55,801 nucleotides of DNA, from positions 1 to 55,801 of the forward strand of contig JAZKFE010000250.1 of assembly GCA_040386595.1 (NCBI GenBank), written 5' to 3'. Of this stretch, positions 9,083-18,037 are shown one piece after another; within the stretch, counting starts at the first letter, position 1; each line of letters begins with the position of its first letter. The stretch is from JAKFVC01 sp040386595 (GTDB lineage Bacteria > Planctomycetota > Planctomycetia > Planctomycetales > Planctomycetaceae). The notes beneath the pieces were generated by a model. That model did no database searches and was not told the origin of the DNA. It was given only the letters and a program-made list of their open reading frames with translations. The position numbers and the translations under genes are program-made.

Positions 9083-10072
9083 ATGTCGGCGTCGCAGCAG
9101 ATTCGTCTGGCTCTCGTGGGGTGTGGTCAAATTGCCCAACTGCATGCGCAGCGAGTTCAAGCCGATGGGCGGGCTCGTTGGAGCGTTTTATACGATCCCA
9201 GTCCCGAGGCCTCGCGGCGCCTACAAGCGGAATTCGCGCCGGATGCTCATATCAGCTCGACCTTCGAGGATTTGCTAGCGCGTTCGGACATTGATGCCGT
9301 CGTCATCTGCACGCCGACGCATTTGCATTTCGAACAAGTGCGGGCTTGTCGTGAACGCGGCTGGCCCGTGTTGTGTGAGAAACCTCTTGCAGAGACGCGC
9401 GAACGGATCGAGCAACTGATCGCCGAAGCCGAGGCTGGCGGCCCGCTGTTGTCGGTGGCCTATCAGCGACGCTATCAAAGTCCTTATCGGACCCTGCGAC
9501 GCGAAGTGCAGTCTGGCCGCTGGGGCCAGGTCCTGGCCGTGTCATCGCACAACTGCGAGCATTGGGAGCAACTGCAGGCGCTGCCGAATACCTGGCGGAA
9601 TGATCCGCGGCAGAACCCCGGTGGCTATATCGGGGATGCTGGAAGTCATAAGCTCGACATCATCTTTTACATCACGGGATTAAACCCCGAGGAAGTCTTT
9701 GCGCACAGCAGTCGCAGCCAGCGGCAGGTTGAGATTCTCACAACGATGTCGGCTCGCCTGACGGGTGGTGTTTCGCTCGGAATGACGTTCCTGGGCAACT
9801 CGCACCACTTTGTCGAATTCCTGCATATCATCTGCGAGAAGGCCGATTTCAAGCTCTACGACGGCCAGGTATTTATCAGTCGTGAGAACAAGACCGAACT
9901 GATCACGGATCTCGAACCGGAATCGAATCCGATCGTCGGATTCCTGGATTGCCTGCAGGGGAAGACTCCCAACGCCGCGCCCGCCGCCTGTGCTCGTGCG
10001 GTATTCCAGTTCACGCAGGCGGTGTTGCAATCAGCCAAAACAGGCGAAGTTATACACATTGAATGCCACTAA
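9083..10072 (+). CDS. Gfo/Idh/MocA-family oxidoreductase
   Basis: An NAD(P)-dependent sugar or polyol dehydrogenase-type protein. The Rossmann start is IRLALVGCGQIAQLHAQ (GxGxxA), followed by DAVVICTPTHLHFEQ and the family hallmark CEKPLAE, where Lys is the usual catalytic residue. The C-terminal alpha/beta domain contains NPGGYIGDAGSHKLDI with the conserved GSH. Substrate cannot be assigned. I take the ATG at 9083, 48 bp inside the longest frame, because the Rossmann fold begins six residues later. It is not in an operon; structured repeats follow it. Confidence 0.9.
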   Translation: MSASQQIRLALVGCGQIAQLHAQRVQADGRARWSVLYDPSPEASRRLQAEFAPDAHISSTFEDLLARSDIDAVVICTPTHLHFEQVRACRERGWPVLCEKPLAETRERIEQLIAEAEAGGPLLSVAYQRRYQSPYRTLRREVQSGRWGQVLAVSSHNCEHWEQLQALPNTWRNDPRQNPGGYIGDAGSHKLDIIFYITGLNPEEVFAHSSRSQRQVEILTTMSARLTGGVSLGMTFLGNSHHFVEFLHIICEKADFKLYDGQVFISRENKTELITDLEPESNPIVGFLDCLQGKTPNAAPAACARAVFQFTQAVLQSAKTGEVIHIECH

Positions 10073-10097
10073 TCTTCTGGCCTAGCAGCGTGGGGAG

Positions 10098-10271
10098 TGC
10101 TGTGTCACAGCTTAGATTTGGGATCCACTCCCCAAGGCATTGTCGTGCCACTGCTTTGCAACTGTACTCAGTTGTTAAGCAGTGCATTCCACGCTGTCCG
10201 GGCACTGCTTAACGACCGAGTACGGTCGCAAAGCAGTGGCACGCAATCCGAATTCTTAACTGTGACACAGC
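10098..10271. repeat. Compound inverted-repeat element, hairpins within a hairpin
   Basis: About 174 bp bounded by GCTGTGTCACAG (10099-10110) and its reverse complement CTGTGACACAGC (10260-10271). Inside, a roughly 50-bp arm at about 10139-10189 pairs with about 10199-10246. Each inner arm is itself a hairpin: CACTGCTT..CAACTG-TACT-CAGTTG..AAGCAGTG and CACTGCTT..CGACCG-AGTA-CGGTCG..AAGCAGTG. Stems are kept while loop-proximal bases differ, so pairing seems to be preserved. It looks like a REP doublet or MITE-like element; no ORF is supported. Confidence 0.8.
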
Positions 10272-10320
10272 GGGGTAGCCCAGATTCTTGAATCTGGGTG
10301 AGCGCAGCGAACAAGAGGTT
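10272..10320. repeat. Dispersed REP-like repeat, copy 1
   Basis: Contains the palindrome CCAGATTCTTGAATCTGG followed by GTGAGCG.AGCGAACAAGAGG. Near-identical copies are at 17623-17671 and 22793-22840, all in the same orientation. It abuts the compound element at 10098-10271. Confidence 0.85.
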
Positions 10321-10341
10321 CGAGCTCATTCAGATGGCTCA

Positions 10342-10390
10342 CCATACAAGCCCGACGCGCCAGCGAGGGCATCGCTTCGGGCTCGTATGG
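10342..10390. repeat. Short inverted repeat CCATACAAGCCCGA
   Basis: The arms CCATACAAGCCCGA (10342-10355) and TCGGGCTCGTATGG (10377-10390) pair with one mismatch around CGCGCCAGCGAGGGCATCGCT. It lies 19 bp beyond the stop of the minus-strand HD gene and could end that transcript, but without a T run. The layout resembles intergenic repeats I recall from other planctomycetes. Confidence 0.6.
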
Positions 10391-10408
10391 GCGGTCACTT
10401 CGTATCCA

Positions 10409-11843
10409 CTACATATTCGTCTTGGCGTCGGACACAGCCCCCAACACCGACTGCAGGGCGCGAGTGATCGCCATGTCGTGCTCGTGGGTTTGAGCGTAGA
10501 CTCGAACGATCGAAAAGCTTAACGGCAGCGAACGGAACAGTTCATATTCCGCTAGCTCACGCGGTTCGGCTTCGGCCGGGTCGAGGACGAAATTCTGCCC
10601 CCCGGAGGCGACTCGCCGCCCCGGCCGATGGTAGTGCCGGGCGATGTCGATCTTCAGCGGAATATCGCGAATGGCGATGGGCAACTGCTGTCGTAGTCGC
10701 TTCTGAACGAGTTCCGGTTCAGAGAAAATTGACGTCTGCTCGTTCATTCCCGCGGTGAAGTAGAACGTTCTTTCGAACGCCATACGCCAGAGAACTTCAC
10801 GGCAGAGCATCGCCTTCCACTGCAGCCCCAATGCCATCAACTCGGGGTTGTCAAGGATAAGTTCTTTCACGGCANNNNNNNNNNACGGGCCAGCGTTGGA
10901 CGTCAACCAGGAACGACGCTTCGTGGAAGCGCTGATACCCTGCGAGATCATCCAAGGGATTGCCGGGGAACAGGTGCTGCATCGTCTGCGGGAACACGTC
11001 TTCCAAGGCCAGGTCCAAAGCCCGGACCGTGCGATGAAAATAAATCGTGCGGAACAGGTTGGCCCGCATCTCGATAAAGTTGATGAGTGCCGGCAGCCCC
11101 CGCGAATGGATCGTCAGACCTTGCTCGGTGAAGAACGAATAATGCAGCAGCCGTGATAGATCAAAGGCCTTGGTGTTGTAGCCCGACATGTACGCGTCAC
11201 GCAGGACGAAATCCATGTTGTCGACGGTATAGATGCCGCTGAAGAGCGCCCGCAGCTTGCGCAGCCAATCGGGGTGTCCATCGTTGGCATGTTCGGTCGA
11301 ACGTGGCCGGCGGATCAGCCAGGCGATCTGTTGCGGATCGATTTGTTCCAGCGGTGCCAGCTTTCCGTGGNNNNNNNNNNGAACGCGGCTCAGCAAGTCG
11401 CCTAGTTCCCGCTCAATGATCGCCGCCCCGACGTCCTCGTGAGTAATGCCCCATTGGTCGAGGTGATGATCATCGAAGAAGTGGCCGAAGGGGCCGTGCC
11501 CCACGTCGTGGAGCAACGCCGCCAATCGCACCAGGCTCTCCACGTACGGCAGCGACGGCACATTGCGGCTGGATTCACACAGGGAATCGTACCACTGATG
11601 GATCGCTTGCGAGGCGATGTGCATCACCCCCAGCACATGTTGAAAGCGGGTGTGCTCGGCAGAAGGAAACACCCACCAGGCAGTTTGCAGCTGATGGATT
11701 TGCCGCATCCGCTGGACCCAGGGATGGTCGATGATCTCCTGTTCGGAGATTTCACCCGGCGGCAGGCCTTGGCGTGCAATAAACGGTACGTACCCGTGAA
11801 TGGGGTCGTGGATCAAACTTTCGGTGGCGAAATCGCGAGGCAT
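10409..11843 (-). CDS. HD-superfamily (SAMHD1/dGTPase-like) phosphohydrolase
   Basis: Reads from MPRDFATESLIHDPIHGYVP through the HD core: H64-TRFQH and LLHDVGHGPFGHFFDDH with the HD pair at 112-113, then VDNMDFVLRDAY with the distal Asp. DPIHG plus this HD arrangement is typical of the YdhJ/SAMHD1-like group, metal-dependent (d)NTP triphosphohydrolases or related enzymes. The gene carries two ten-N gaps. The gap at 11371-11380 stays in frame. The one at 10875-10884 shifts the frame, so residues after FLVDVQRWP resume as AVKELILDNPELM in another frame. I read it as one intact gene of roughly 475 residues interrupted by assembly gaps, not a pseudogene. Confidence 0.85.
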
Positions 11844-12066
11844 TCAGTGAGACTCCCTTCAAGACATCATCAGCCGACATAATATCGAAGTCGCTGCAAA
11901 TGCTGGAGGGGTCGGAGGGAGAAGTCTTTCGTCGTTCGAGTTGTCCTGCCGCCAGATTCTCTGAGTTAGGAGCAAATCGTCCCTCTGAACCTTACTTGCT
12001 GTTCAGTGTCATCACTTGACAAAGGACATTTTCCCAACCAAAAACCCCTTTAAAAAACGTGCCGTC

Positions 12067-13116
12067 ATGGAACGAAAACTGGCCAGCATTCAACGTGTCC
12101 TCGAGATCATTCCGATTGAGAATGCCGATGCGATTGAATTGGTGAGGATTAACGGGTGGCAGTGCGTCACGAAGAAGCGGGACTTTGCGGTTGGTGATCT
12201 CGGCGTGTTCTTTGAGATCGATGCCATTCCGCCCGATACAGAACCGTTTCGTTTCCTCTGGCAGCCGAAAACAAAGCCCGGTGATTCCGAATCCGGCACC
12301 ACAACGCCAGTCGTTCGTCCAGAGAAATTCCGGATTCGTACATTGCGGTTGCGTGGTGCGCTGTCGCAAGGATTGTTCATGCCCCTGGGGACGTTCTCGC
12401 TCTCTGATGCGAAAGAAGGCGATGACGTAACCGCCTTATTGGAAGTCGTGAAGTATGAAGCCCCGGCACCCGCCGGTATGGGCGATTTTCGAGCCTCGTT
12501 TCCTGCGTTTATTCCGAAAACAGACGAGATTCGAGTGCAAAGTATCCCGCAGGTGCTGGATGAGCTGCGCGGGCTGCCGTACATCGTCACGATGAAGTAT
12601 GACGGCACCTCGTCGACGTTTTGCATTGATCCACGGGACGGTGAATTCCATGCGTGCGGTCGTAATATCAGCATCAAGGAAGGATCCAGTTTTTACTGGC
12701 GAGTTGCTCGGCAGTATGACTTGGAGAGAATTCTGCGGGCTCAGCCGCAGTTCGCCGTTCAAGGTGAAATTGTTGGTCCAGGAATTCAGAAGAACCCGCT
12801 GGGTTTGAAAGAGCTCACGTTCTTTGCGTTCAGCGTGTTCGATATCCAGAATGCAAGATATCTCAGTCATCTGGAAATGCGCGACTACCTGTCGGCGACC
12901 GGCTTGCCGGGAGTCAGCATTGTGGAAGAAGGGGCAGACTTTGCCCATACACAAGAGTCATTGTTGGCTCTGGCTGAAGGCAAATATCCCGGGACAAGCA
13001 ACGAGCGTGAGGGGATCGTGATTCGGTCCCTACACGAGGTGCATAGTCCTGCATTGTGCGGGCGATTGTCGTTCAAGGCGATCAGCAATCGCTATTTGCT
13101 CAACGAGAGAGATTAA
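12067..13116 (+). CDS. RNA ligase, DRB0094 (Rnl5) type
   Basis: A covalent nucleotidyltransferase of 349 residues. Motif I is KYDGTSS with the AMP-accepting lysine K177; motif IIIa-like TFFAFSVFDI, motif IV EGIVIRS and a motif V-like LSFKAISNRYLL follow. The 170 residues before motif I match the N-terminal module of Deinococcus DRB0094-type ligases (RKLASIQRVLEI, NADAIELVRINGW), which seal nicks with the 3'-OH strand being RNA. A role in RNA repair or editing is therefore likely, but its target is unknown. The ATG at 12067 is preferred; an in-frame TTG at 12016 would add 17 residues with no family support. It is transcribed alone, divergent from the HD gene. Confidence 0.88.
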   Translation: MERKLASIQRVLEIIPIENADAIELVRINGWQCVTKKRDFAVGDLGVFFEIDAIPPDTEPFRFLWQPKTKPGDSESGTTTPVVRPEKFRIRTLRLRGALSQGLFMPLGTFSLSDAKEGDDVTALLEVVKYEAPAPAGMGDFRASFPAFIPKTDEIRVQSIPQVLDELRGLPYIVTMKYDGTSSTFCIDPRDGEFHACGRNISIKEGSSFYWRVARQYDLERILRAQPQFAVQGEIVGPGIQKNPLGLKELTFFAFSVFDIQNARYLSHLEMRDYLSATGLPGVSIVEEGADFAHTQESLLALAEGKYPGTSNEREGIVIRSLHEVHSPALCGRLSFKAISNRYLLNERD

Positions 13117-13148
13117 CCTGTAACCCTGGATCTGAGCCTCCGAAAACC

Positions 13149-14705
13149 TTAAGTGTTCTCGGGGGCGACGATCCGGATGCAGGTTTTCTCACTCTCGCGC
13201 TGCAACTCGATTTGTTTCAGGATGTCGTCGAGCAACTCGGCGAGTGAGGCGTCCTGTTTCTTGAGTGTGATTAACTTATCGAGACGCCCCGCTGCTGCGC
13301 CGAGTTTTTCGCGGTCATACTCGATGCGCACTCCGGCTAATTCTTCGATCTGCAAAATCAGTTGGAAGGCTGCGGCTGGCTTGGTTTGATCGAACTTGAG
13401 AACCTTCCGGCTGAGTGCTGCCGGGATGTCGACGATTTGCTCTGCAATTGGGGCGTTAACGCCCGGGGCTGCTGCGACGCCTGGTTGTTGTGGGCGCGTC
13501 TTATCTGGCGGCTTAACGGCCGTCATGGCGGGATCGGGGATGGGGACCGAGCCTGGGCGTGGATCGCCCGGTTCGCCCTCGACCAGAGGGTCTAAGGAAA
13601 AACCATCGTTCATCGCCGCCATGCGTCGCACGATTCGCGGATCGGTTTGTTTTGGGAGTTCGCGAACACTGCCATCGGCCATCAGAACCAGCATGCTGTC
13701 ATGCTGTCCGGTACCAAAACCATCAGGGCCGTGGAGATACGGTTCCCGGGTAAACGGACGATAGCTGGTCGTCCCGGCGGCCCACGAGCCGAGATGTTCT
13801 TCGACCCCTGCGAGCAACATTGTGTGCGATGTGCCGTCGCCGATCTGCTCCAGTTTGGTTTGCCGATCCTGGCCGAAAATGCCGGCTCGAGGATGGTCTG
13901 CGGGCAGGGTGGCGGCATCCGTACCCACACCGGCGACACCGACGAAATGGGACGCCGGATACTTGTCTTCGCTCACCTTGGTGTTCACCAGAGGATTCTG
14001 GAACCGGGCGATGGAACGTCGGACAAAGTGATCCTGCGCAGGATCATTCCACCGCTCATTCCAGAGGATCTGAGTCGCGTTCGGATTGTCATGTCGCGCC
14101 GCCAGTTGGGCCAGCCAACTCCAACGTAACGAGGGCACCAAACTAGGAGCTGGCACGGCTCCGGCGGGGAAGTGTCCGTCCAATCGGGCTTGATCCAAGA
14201 CCAATTTTCCGAGCTCTTCCAAACGCCCAGCCGGCGTGTCAGGCAGCGGTTTTGGGACAGCCTTCGCGACCGGCGGAGCCACCGCTGGGGCTTTGTCCGG
14301 AGCCACTTTGGGAACATCGGCCACGGGATGAGCGGGCTTGCTGGTTGGCAGCAGAAAGGGAATCAACCCCAGCAGGCAGACTCCGGCCACACTCCACGCC
14401 ACAATCTGCGGCGTGCGCGAGCCGTGTGCCGTCGTCGGGATTGGTTCGAACGGAGCCGGCTCAGCGGGCTGCGGGCTCTTGGAATGACGCGTTGTCGTTG
14501 ATCGAACGGGTTTACTCGCGGCCCCCTTCGTGGCAGGGGGCGGTGTCGGAGCCGGGATCTCTTGGCTGATGATTTCGCCGTCTTCAGACTTGGCGATCAG
14601 CAGTGGCGTTCCGCAATCGGGGCAGTCGAGAGTCGACCCGATAAAAGTGTCATCCCGAACCTTGAGATGAGCGCGACAGCGGAAGCAAATAAAACTGAGT
14701 GACAT
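13149..14705 (-). CDS. Zinc-ribbon, one-TM protein with DUF1559-like and STN-like parts
   Basis: The N-terminus is a zinc ribbon (C7/C10...C28/C31). A membrane segment lies at about residues 103-123 (VAWSVAGVCLLGLIPFLLP), followed by a Pro/Ala-rich spacer. A central region resembles the C-terminal part of DUF1559 proteins (TSHTMLLAGVEEHLG; FGTGQHDSMLVLMADGSV). The last 100 residues look like a secretin/TonB short N-terminal (STN) fold: VLKFDQTKPAAAFQLILQ and LITLKKQDASLAELLDDI. The same N-terminal plan is in the next gene (14791-16662), 85 bp away on the same strand, so the two are probably co-transcribed. Function is unknown; a cell-envelope role is inferred. Confidence 0.72.
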   Translation of the reverse strand: MSLSFICFRCRAHLKVRDDTFIGSTLDCPDCGTPLLIAKSEDGEIISQEIPAPTPPPATKGAASKPVRSTTTRHSKSPQPAEPAPFEPIPTTAHGSRTPQIVAWSVAGVCLLGLIPFLLPTSKPAHPVADVPKVAPDKAPAVAPPVAKAVPKPLPDTPAGRLEELGKLVLDQARLDGHFPAGAVPAPSLVPSLRWSWLAQLAARHDNPNATQILWNERWNDPAQDHFVRRSIARFQNPLVNTKVSEDKYPASHFVGVAGVGTDAATLPADHPRAGIFGQDRQTKLEQIGDGTSHTMLLAGVEEHLGSWAAGTTSYRPFTREPYLHGPDGFGTGQHDSMLVLMADGSVRELPKQTDPRIVRRMAAMNDGFSLDPLVEGEPGDPRPGSVPIPDPAMTAVKPPDKTRPQQPGVAAAPGVNAPIAEQIVDIPAALSRKVLKFDQTKPAAAFQLILQIEELAGVRIEYDREKLGAAAGRLDKLITLKKQDASLAELLDDILKQIELQRESEKTCIRIVAPENT

Positions 14706-14790
14706 CAGCCGCAGTGTCCGGGGTGAGTCGCTGAAATGTTTTAACTTTTTATCGTTGATCGGGCCGCTGCAAGTTGCGGCTCATGTGACT

Positions 14791-16662
14791 TCATGGCTTC
14801 ATGGGATAAACGGTCAACTTGCTGTCCGCTGCCTTCTGCAAGGTCGTCACCAGCACCAGGCGTTTCGCTTCGTCCAGAACGAAGCACATCTTCTCCTGAT
14901 CCTTGGTCGTGATGATTCGATGCAGAGCTCCGCTCGCCGTGATCCTGTCCTCTTTAAAGATCTGGGGCATGTTCTTGGTATATCCGGCAAACTTCAATGC
15001 GTCGCCATCAATCTCAATTTCGAACTTGCCTTCCCCCGCGATGTAATTAAACGCGTCTTGTAGTGGAACGCGTCGAAAATCCACATCGATCTTGGTTCGC
15101 AACAGTTCTTTCAACGGCTTTCGTTCGGCAGTATTCGCAGCCATCGTAGCGCCGCCCGGTGAGGCGGCGAAGTTGGTGCGAGTCGATTCGTCCCAAGCCA
15201 ACAGTGTCCCCAGGGCGAGGTTGGGACCCGCTCGTTCAGGACCTTCATACGACAGCGAGACCAAGCGGTTGCCGGTTTCGACCTGCGTTCCCAGCTGCAC
15301 GACTTTGGTCATCGCCGGGACGCGACCGATCACTTTACGCGGACCAACTTGGGCCGGGTTCATCATCTCGACGGCTTCCAGAACCCGTCGCGGTGTCGTT
15401 GCCAACCGTGATTTAAAAGATTTGGCCAGTTGATGCGGCTTAATCACCGCCGAGTTCCGTGCCAACAGCTGGGTATAAAAATTCTTGTCTGCGACGTGGA
15501 ACGACCAGGCAACGGCTTCCGCTTCGTCGTCGCTGGAGACCCAGTCGGCAACATTTTGTAGGAATGGCTGAGCATTGGCCGGAACCAAGAACTCGCCATG
15601 AATTTTCAGATCGGCGGGCACACAGACCACAGTGAAATGCAGATCACGGTCGGTTTTCTGCAGCAACTCTTCAACGCCGCCGTGAGTCGGCTGGGGCGTT
15701 TCTGAAGCGTTGAGCATTTCCGCCGCCATACTCACGGGGGAGATGGCATACGTCTGCAGGTCGGGCCGCAGTACCATCGCCCATTTTTCGTTGGCGTAAT
15801 ATTTTGCCGGCCCGGTTTCGACGGCCTGACCGCCGAACTTCTCGATCATTTCCGACTTCTTGAACTTCGCGGCGGGCAGTCGATGCACGACCACGGCGAT
15901 ATCTGGCGGTGTGCCACGGGCTCCGGGGATGACGCAGATCAACGCCTCTTCGATCTCGGACGGCTTGGCCATCAGATGCTGCTCCATGGAGCTGGCCATC
16001 CACGCCCCGAGCGGTCCGAGACCGGCGACAAATTCACCTTCGCCGAGTGCTCCGGCCTTCCACAAATCGGCTGGCCGCAGGTTAATGATGATGCTGGCTC
16101 CCGACGGAATCCACAGCAGATCGATCGGCTTGCCGTGCGTCGGGCGACCGAAGTTACCATCGTCCGTCGCTGCGACGGCACCGTTCTCGGAATCGCCGGT
16201 TGCCGACTTCTGTGATTTGGCCTTTTTCCCGGCGATGGGGTCGGGCTTCGCTGGCCCTGCAGAGAACGTCTGCCAGGCCCAGATTCCCCCAACTCCCAGA
16301 AGCACAAATCCGACCAGCATCACGATCGTTTTCGGCGTGCTGCGTTTGCGTCGCTTGCGCTTCAATCCTCCCTTCAGCGGGTCCATTTCCGGAGCGGTGA
16401 AGAGAACTGGCGGCGCAGCAGGCTCGGCCGGAGCGTGGCCATGGTCCGGCACCCATTGCGCCCCGGTCCCGACCTTGGGCCCCGAATTGGCTCGTTGAGT
16501 ACGCGGTGCAGGGGCCTCCACGAGCTCCATCTCGACTTCGTCGGGATCGCGCAACAGGAATTTGTGACTGCACTTAGGACACTTACCGGTCCGTCCCAGC
16601 AAACTGGAGTCCCGCAGCTTCAAAACAGCGCTGCATTGGGGACACGGAATTGAAATTGTCAT
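14791..16662 (-). CDS. Zinc-ribbon, one-TM protein with STN-like C-terminus
   Basis: 623 residues. The N-terminal zinc ribbon has exactly the same cysteine spacing as its neighbour (C7/C10 and C28/C31). A basic stretch (KGGLKRKRRKRSTPK) precedes a membrane segment TIVMLVGFVLLGVGGIWAW. A large domain of about 370 residues follows that I do not recognise (LLWIPSGASIIINLRPADLW, LICVIPGARGTPPDIAVVVH). The C-terminus has an STN-like segment (KIDVDFRRVPLQDAFNYIAG, FEIEIDGDALKFAGYTKN). It precedes the paralogous-headed gene at 13149-14705 in the same direction. Topology suggests a cytoplasmic ribbon and an outward-facing domain. Confidence 0.75.
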   Translation of the reverse strand: MTISIPCPQCSAVLKLRDSSLLGRTGKCPKCSHKFLLRDPDEVEMELVEAPAPRTQRANSGPKVGTGAQWVPDHGHAPAEPAAPPVLFTAPEMDPLKGGLKRKRRKRSTPKTIVMLVGFVLLGVGGIWAWQTFSAGPAKPDPIAGKKAKSQKSATGDSENGAVAATDDGNFGRPTHGKPIDLLWIPSGASIIINLRPADLWKAGALGEGEFVAGLGPLGAWMASSMEQHLMAKPSEIEEALICVIPGARGTPPDIAVVVHRLPAAKFKKSEMIEKFGGQAVETGPAKYYANEKWAMVLRPDLQTYAISPVSMAAEMLNASETPQPTHGGVEELLQKTDRDLHFTVVCVPADLKIHGEFLVPANAQPFLQNVADWVSSDDEAEAVAWSFHVADKNFYTQLLARNSAVIKPHQLAKSFKSRLATTPRRVLEAVEMMNPAQVGPRKVIGRVPAMTKVVQLGTQVETGNRLVSLSYEGPERAGPNLALGTLLAWDESTRTNFAASPGGATMAANTAERKPLKELLRTKIDVDFRRVPLQDAFNYIAGEGKFEIEIDGDALKFAGYTKNMPQIFKEDRITASGALHRIITTKDQEKMCFVLDEAKRLVLVTTLQKAADSKLTVYPMKP

Positions 16663-16988
16663 GCCAGAGTTCTCGGCAGAAAATTGTAACTTAAGCGAGG
16701 ATGTTCGGTGTTGAGCGACGGCGATACGGTCACCGACAACGAATAACCCTCAATCCGGCTCGGTTCGAACCAGATCCCAGACATTGTTCACCACGCGACC
16801 ACGGATGAGACTATCGTAATAGTGCTGTCGTGAGCAAGACATCTCATCTGAAGAGCCGTGTACGGTATACCCTATGTTCTATCATCGTATGCCTCGGGCA
16901 GGGGGTTTGCCAAGAGAGGTCCGACTGATGAAGAATCTGCGAAGGGATTCTGTCGCCAACGCTTCGCCTTCATGAGCGCGACTGTTGG
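16663..16988. other. Intergenic region, nothing recognised
   Basis: 326 bp between two minus-strand genes. A short open frame begins at 16858 on the plus strand but has no coding character. No repeat or terminator is evident. Confidence 0.4.
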
Positions 16989-17492
16989 CTATTCAGGCTG
17001 CTTGGGTAAGACCTGTGACTGCGATCGCAACCCCTTGGCCCGCTGCAGTAATTGCTCGTTGGACACGAGTTCCTGCTTATTCAGCGTGAAGGTGTAATCG
17101 AGTCGATCGTTGATTTTTACCGGGCTGAGGTTGTCGCTGACGAAATCGAGCGGAATCTTTTGATACCACGGCGACCGGATCTTCTGCATGGCCGTGACAG
17201 TTTCGTATCCGTCTTTGATGAGCGTGATTTCGCGCGTTCCGTAGTGGTTGAAATCGACCCCCACGGGGGTGTAGCCGACTTCTTCACCTTCGAGCAGTAC
17301 GAGCGCCCCAGGGGGATCCGAACGGATCGTCATGCGCCGGTTCATGTTATGGGAACAACCCGGCAGCAGCAGGCAAGCAAATCCGATCGCCAGAACAGCG
17401 CGCAACACGGCTGAATCACGGTTTACGAGCCAGCCCGAGTGGGGTGGCCGCACCGAGCAATTCTCCGCGGCGTCTGTAGCGAATTCGGACAT
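16989..17492 (-). CDS. PEGA-domain lipoprotein
   Basis: The hydrophobic segment VLAIGFACLLLPGC ends in a lipobox-type Cys at residue 46, so the mature protein is probably membrane anchored. It continues with a PEGA motif region: MTIRSDPPGALVLLEGEEVG, YTPVGVDFNHYGTREITL and IKDGYE. PEGA domains are beta-rich extracellular modules seen on planctomycete surface proteins. The annotated ATG leaves a long n-region; a GTG or TTG about 27-28 codons later (before LRAVLAIG) would give a normal-length signal and is quite possible. The C-terminal part is unrecognised. Confidence 0.8.
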   Translation of the reverse strand: MSEFATDAAENCSVRPPHSGWLVNRDSAVLRAVLAIGFACLLLPGCSHNMNRRMTIRSDPPGALVLLEGEEVGYTPVGVDFNHYGTREITLIKDGYETVTAMQKIRSPWYQKIPLDFVSDNLSPVKINDRLDYTFTLNKQELVSNEQLLQRAKGLRSQSQVLPKQPE

Positions 17493-17622
17493 CCGTGTGG
17501 GCCTGTGGGAGTACGCTCCCCAAAAATTCCTGGATCAATCGATCCGGATTGTATTTTCAAACCCCAATTTGACCAAGACGAGTTCCCCCCGGGAATTTTC
17601 AAAGCGAATGCGAGCTTCCCGC

Positions 17623-17671
17623 AGGGTAGCCCAGATTCTCGAATCTGGGTGAGCGGAGCGAACAAGAGGTT
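17623..17671. repeat. Dispersed REP-like repeat, copy 2
   Basis: Copy of the repeat at 10272-10320, with CCAGATTCTCGAATCTGG at its centre; the change TT to TC keeps most pairing. It lies in the 545-bp spacer between the PEGA lipoprotein and uppP. Confidence 0.85.
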
Positions 17672-17722
17672 AAGGCTTCCTGAGATCGCCAATTGAGAGT
17701 CGTCGGTTGGGGGCAATCTATA

Positions 17723-17806
17723 TGGGAGGGTGAGGCTCCTGCCGAACCGCAAAGGCTACTGGGGCTTAAAAAGACTAAGCGGTTCGGCAGGAGCCTCACC
17801 CTCCCA
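17723..17806. repeat. Perfect 28-bp-arm inverted repeat (GGGAGGGTGAGGCTCC family)
   Basis: The arm at 17723-17750 (TGGGAGGGTGAGGCTCCTGC continuing to CGAACCGC) is the exact reverse complement of 17779-17806. The loop of 28 bp contains AAAGGCTACTGGGGCTTAAA. Single arms of the same sequence occur at 27691-27718 and 55743-55770. No ORF is supported. Confidence 0.9.
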
Positions 17807-18037
17807 GTAGGTCGAAAATCGTTCGCGGCGTTGTCCGAAGCCGCGGCAAATCCCGTGCATCCACTACAATTGCGGCCGCATCGCACGGTTCCCGAGAGAC
17901 TTCTTGCAGTGACCGACCGCTGTGGCATCTGTAGTCCAGAATGGTAATGGCAACTGACGTCGTGTGTTGAATTGGCCGCCGGATGTTTTTGCGGCAACGT
18001 GCCTTCCTCACCGAGTGTGGCACCTGTGGAAGGCGAT

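Noticed and set aside
10097..10291. Small plus-strand ORF in the compound inverted repeat
   Set aside because: Lies wholly in hairpin-forming repeat sequence; coding is better explained by structure.
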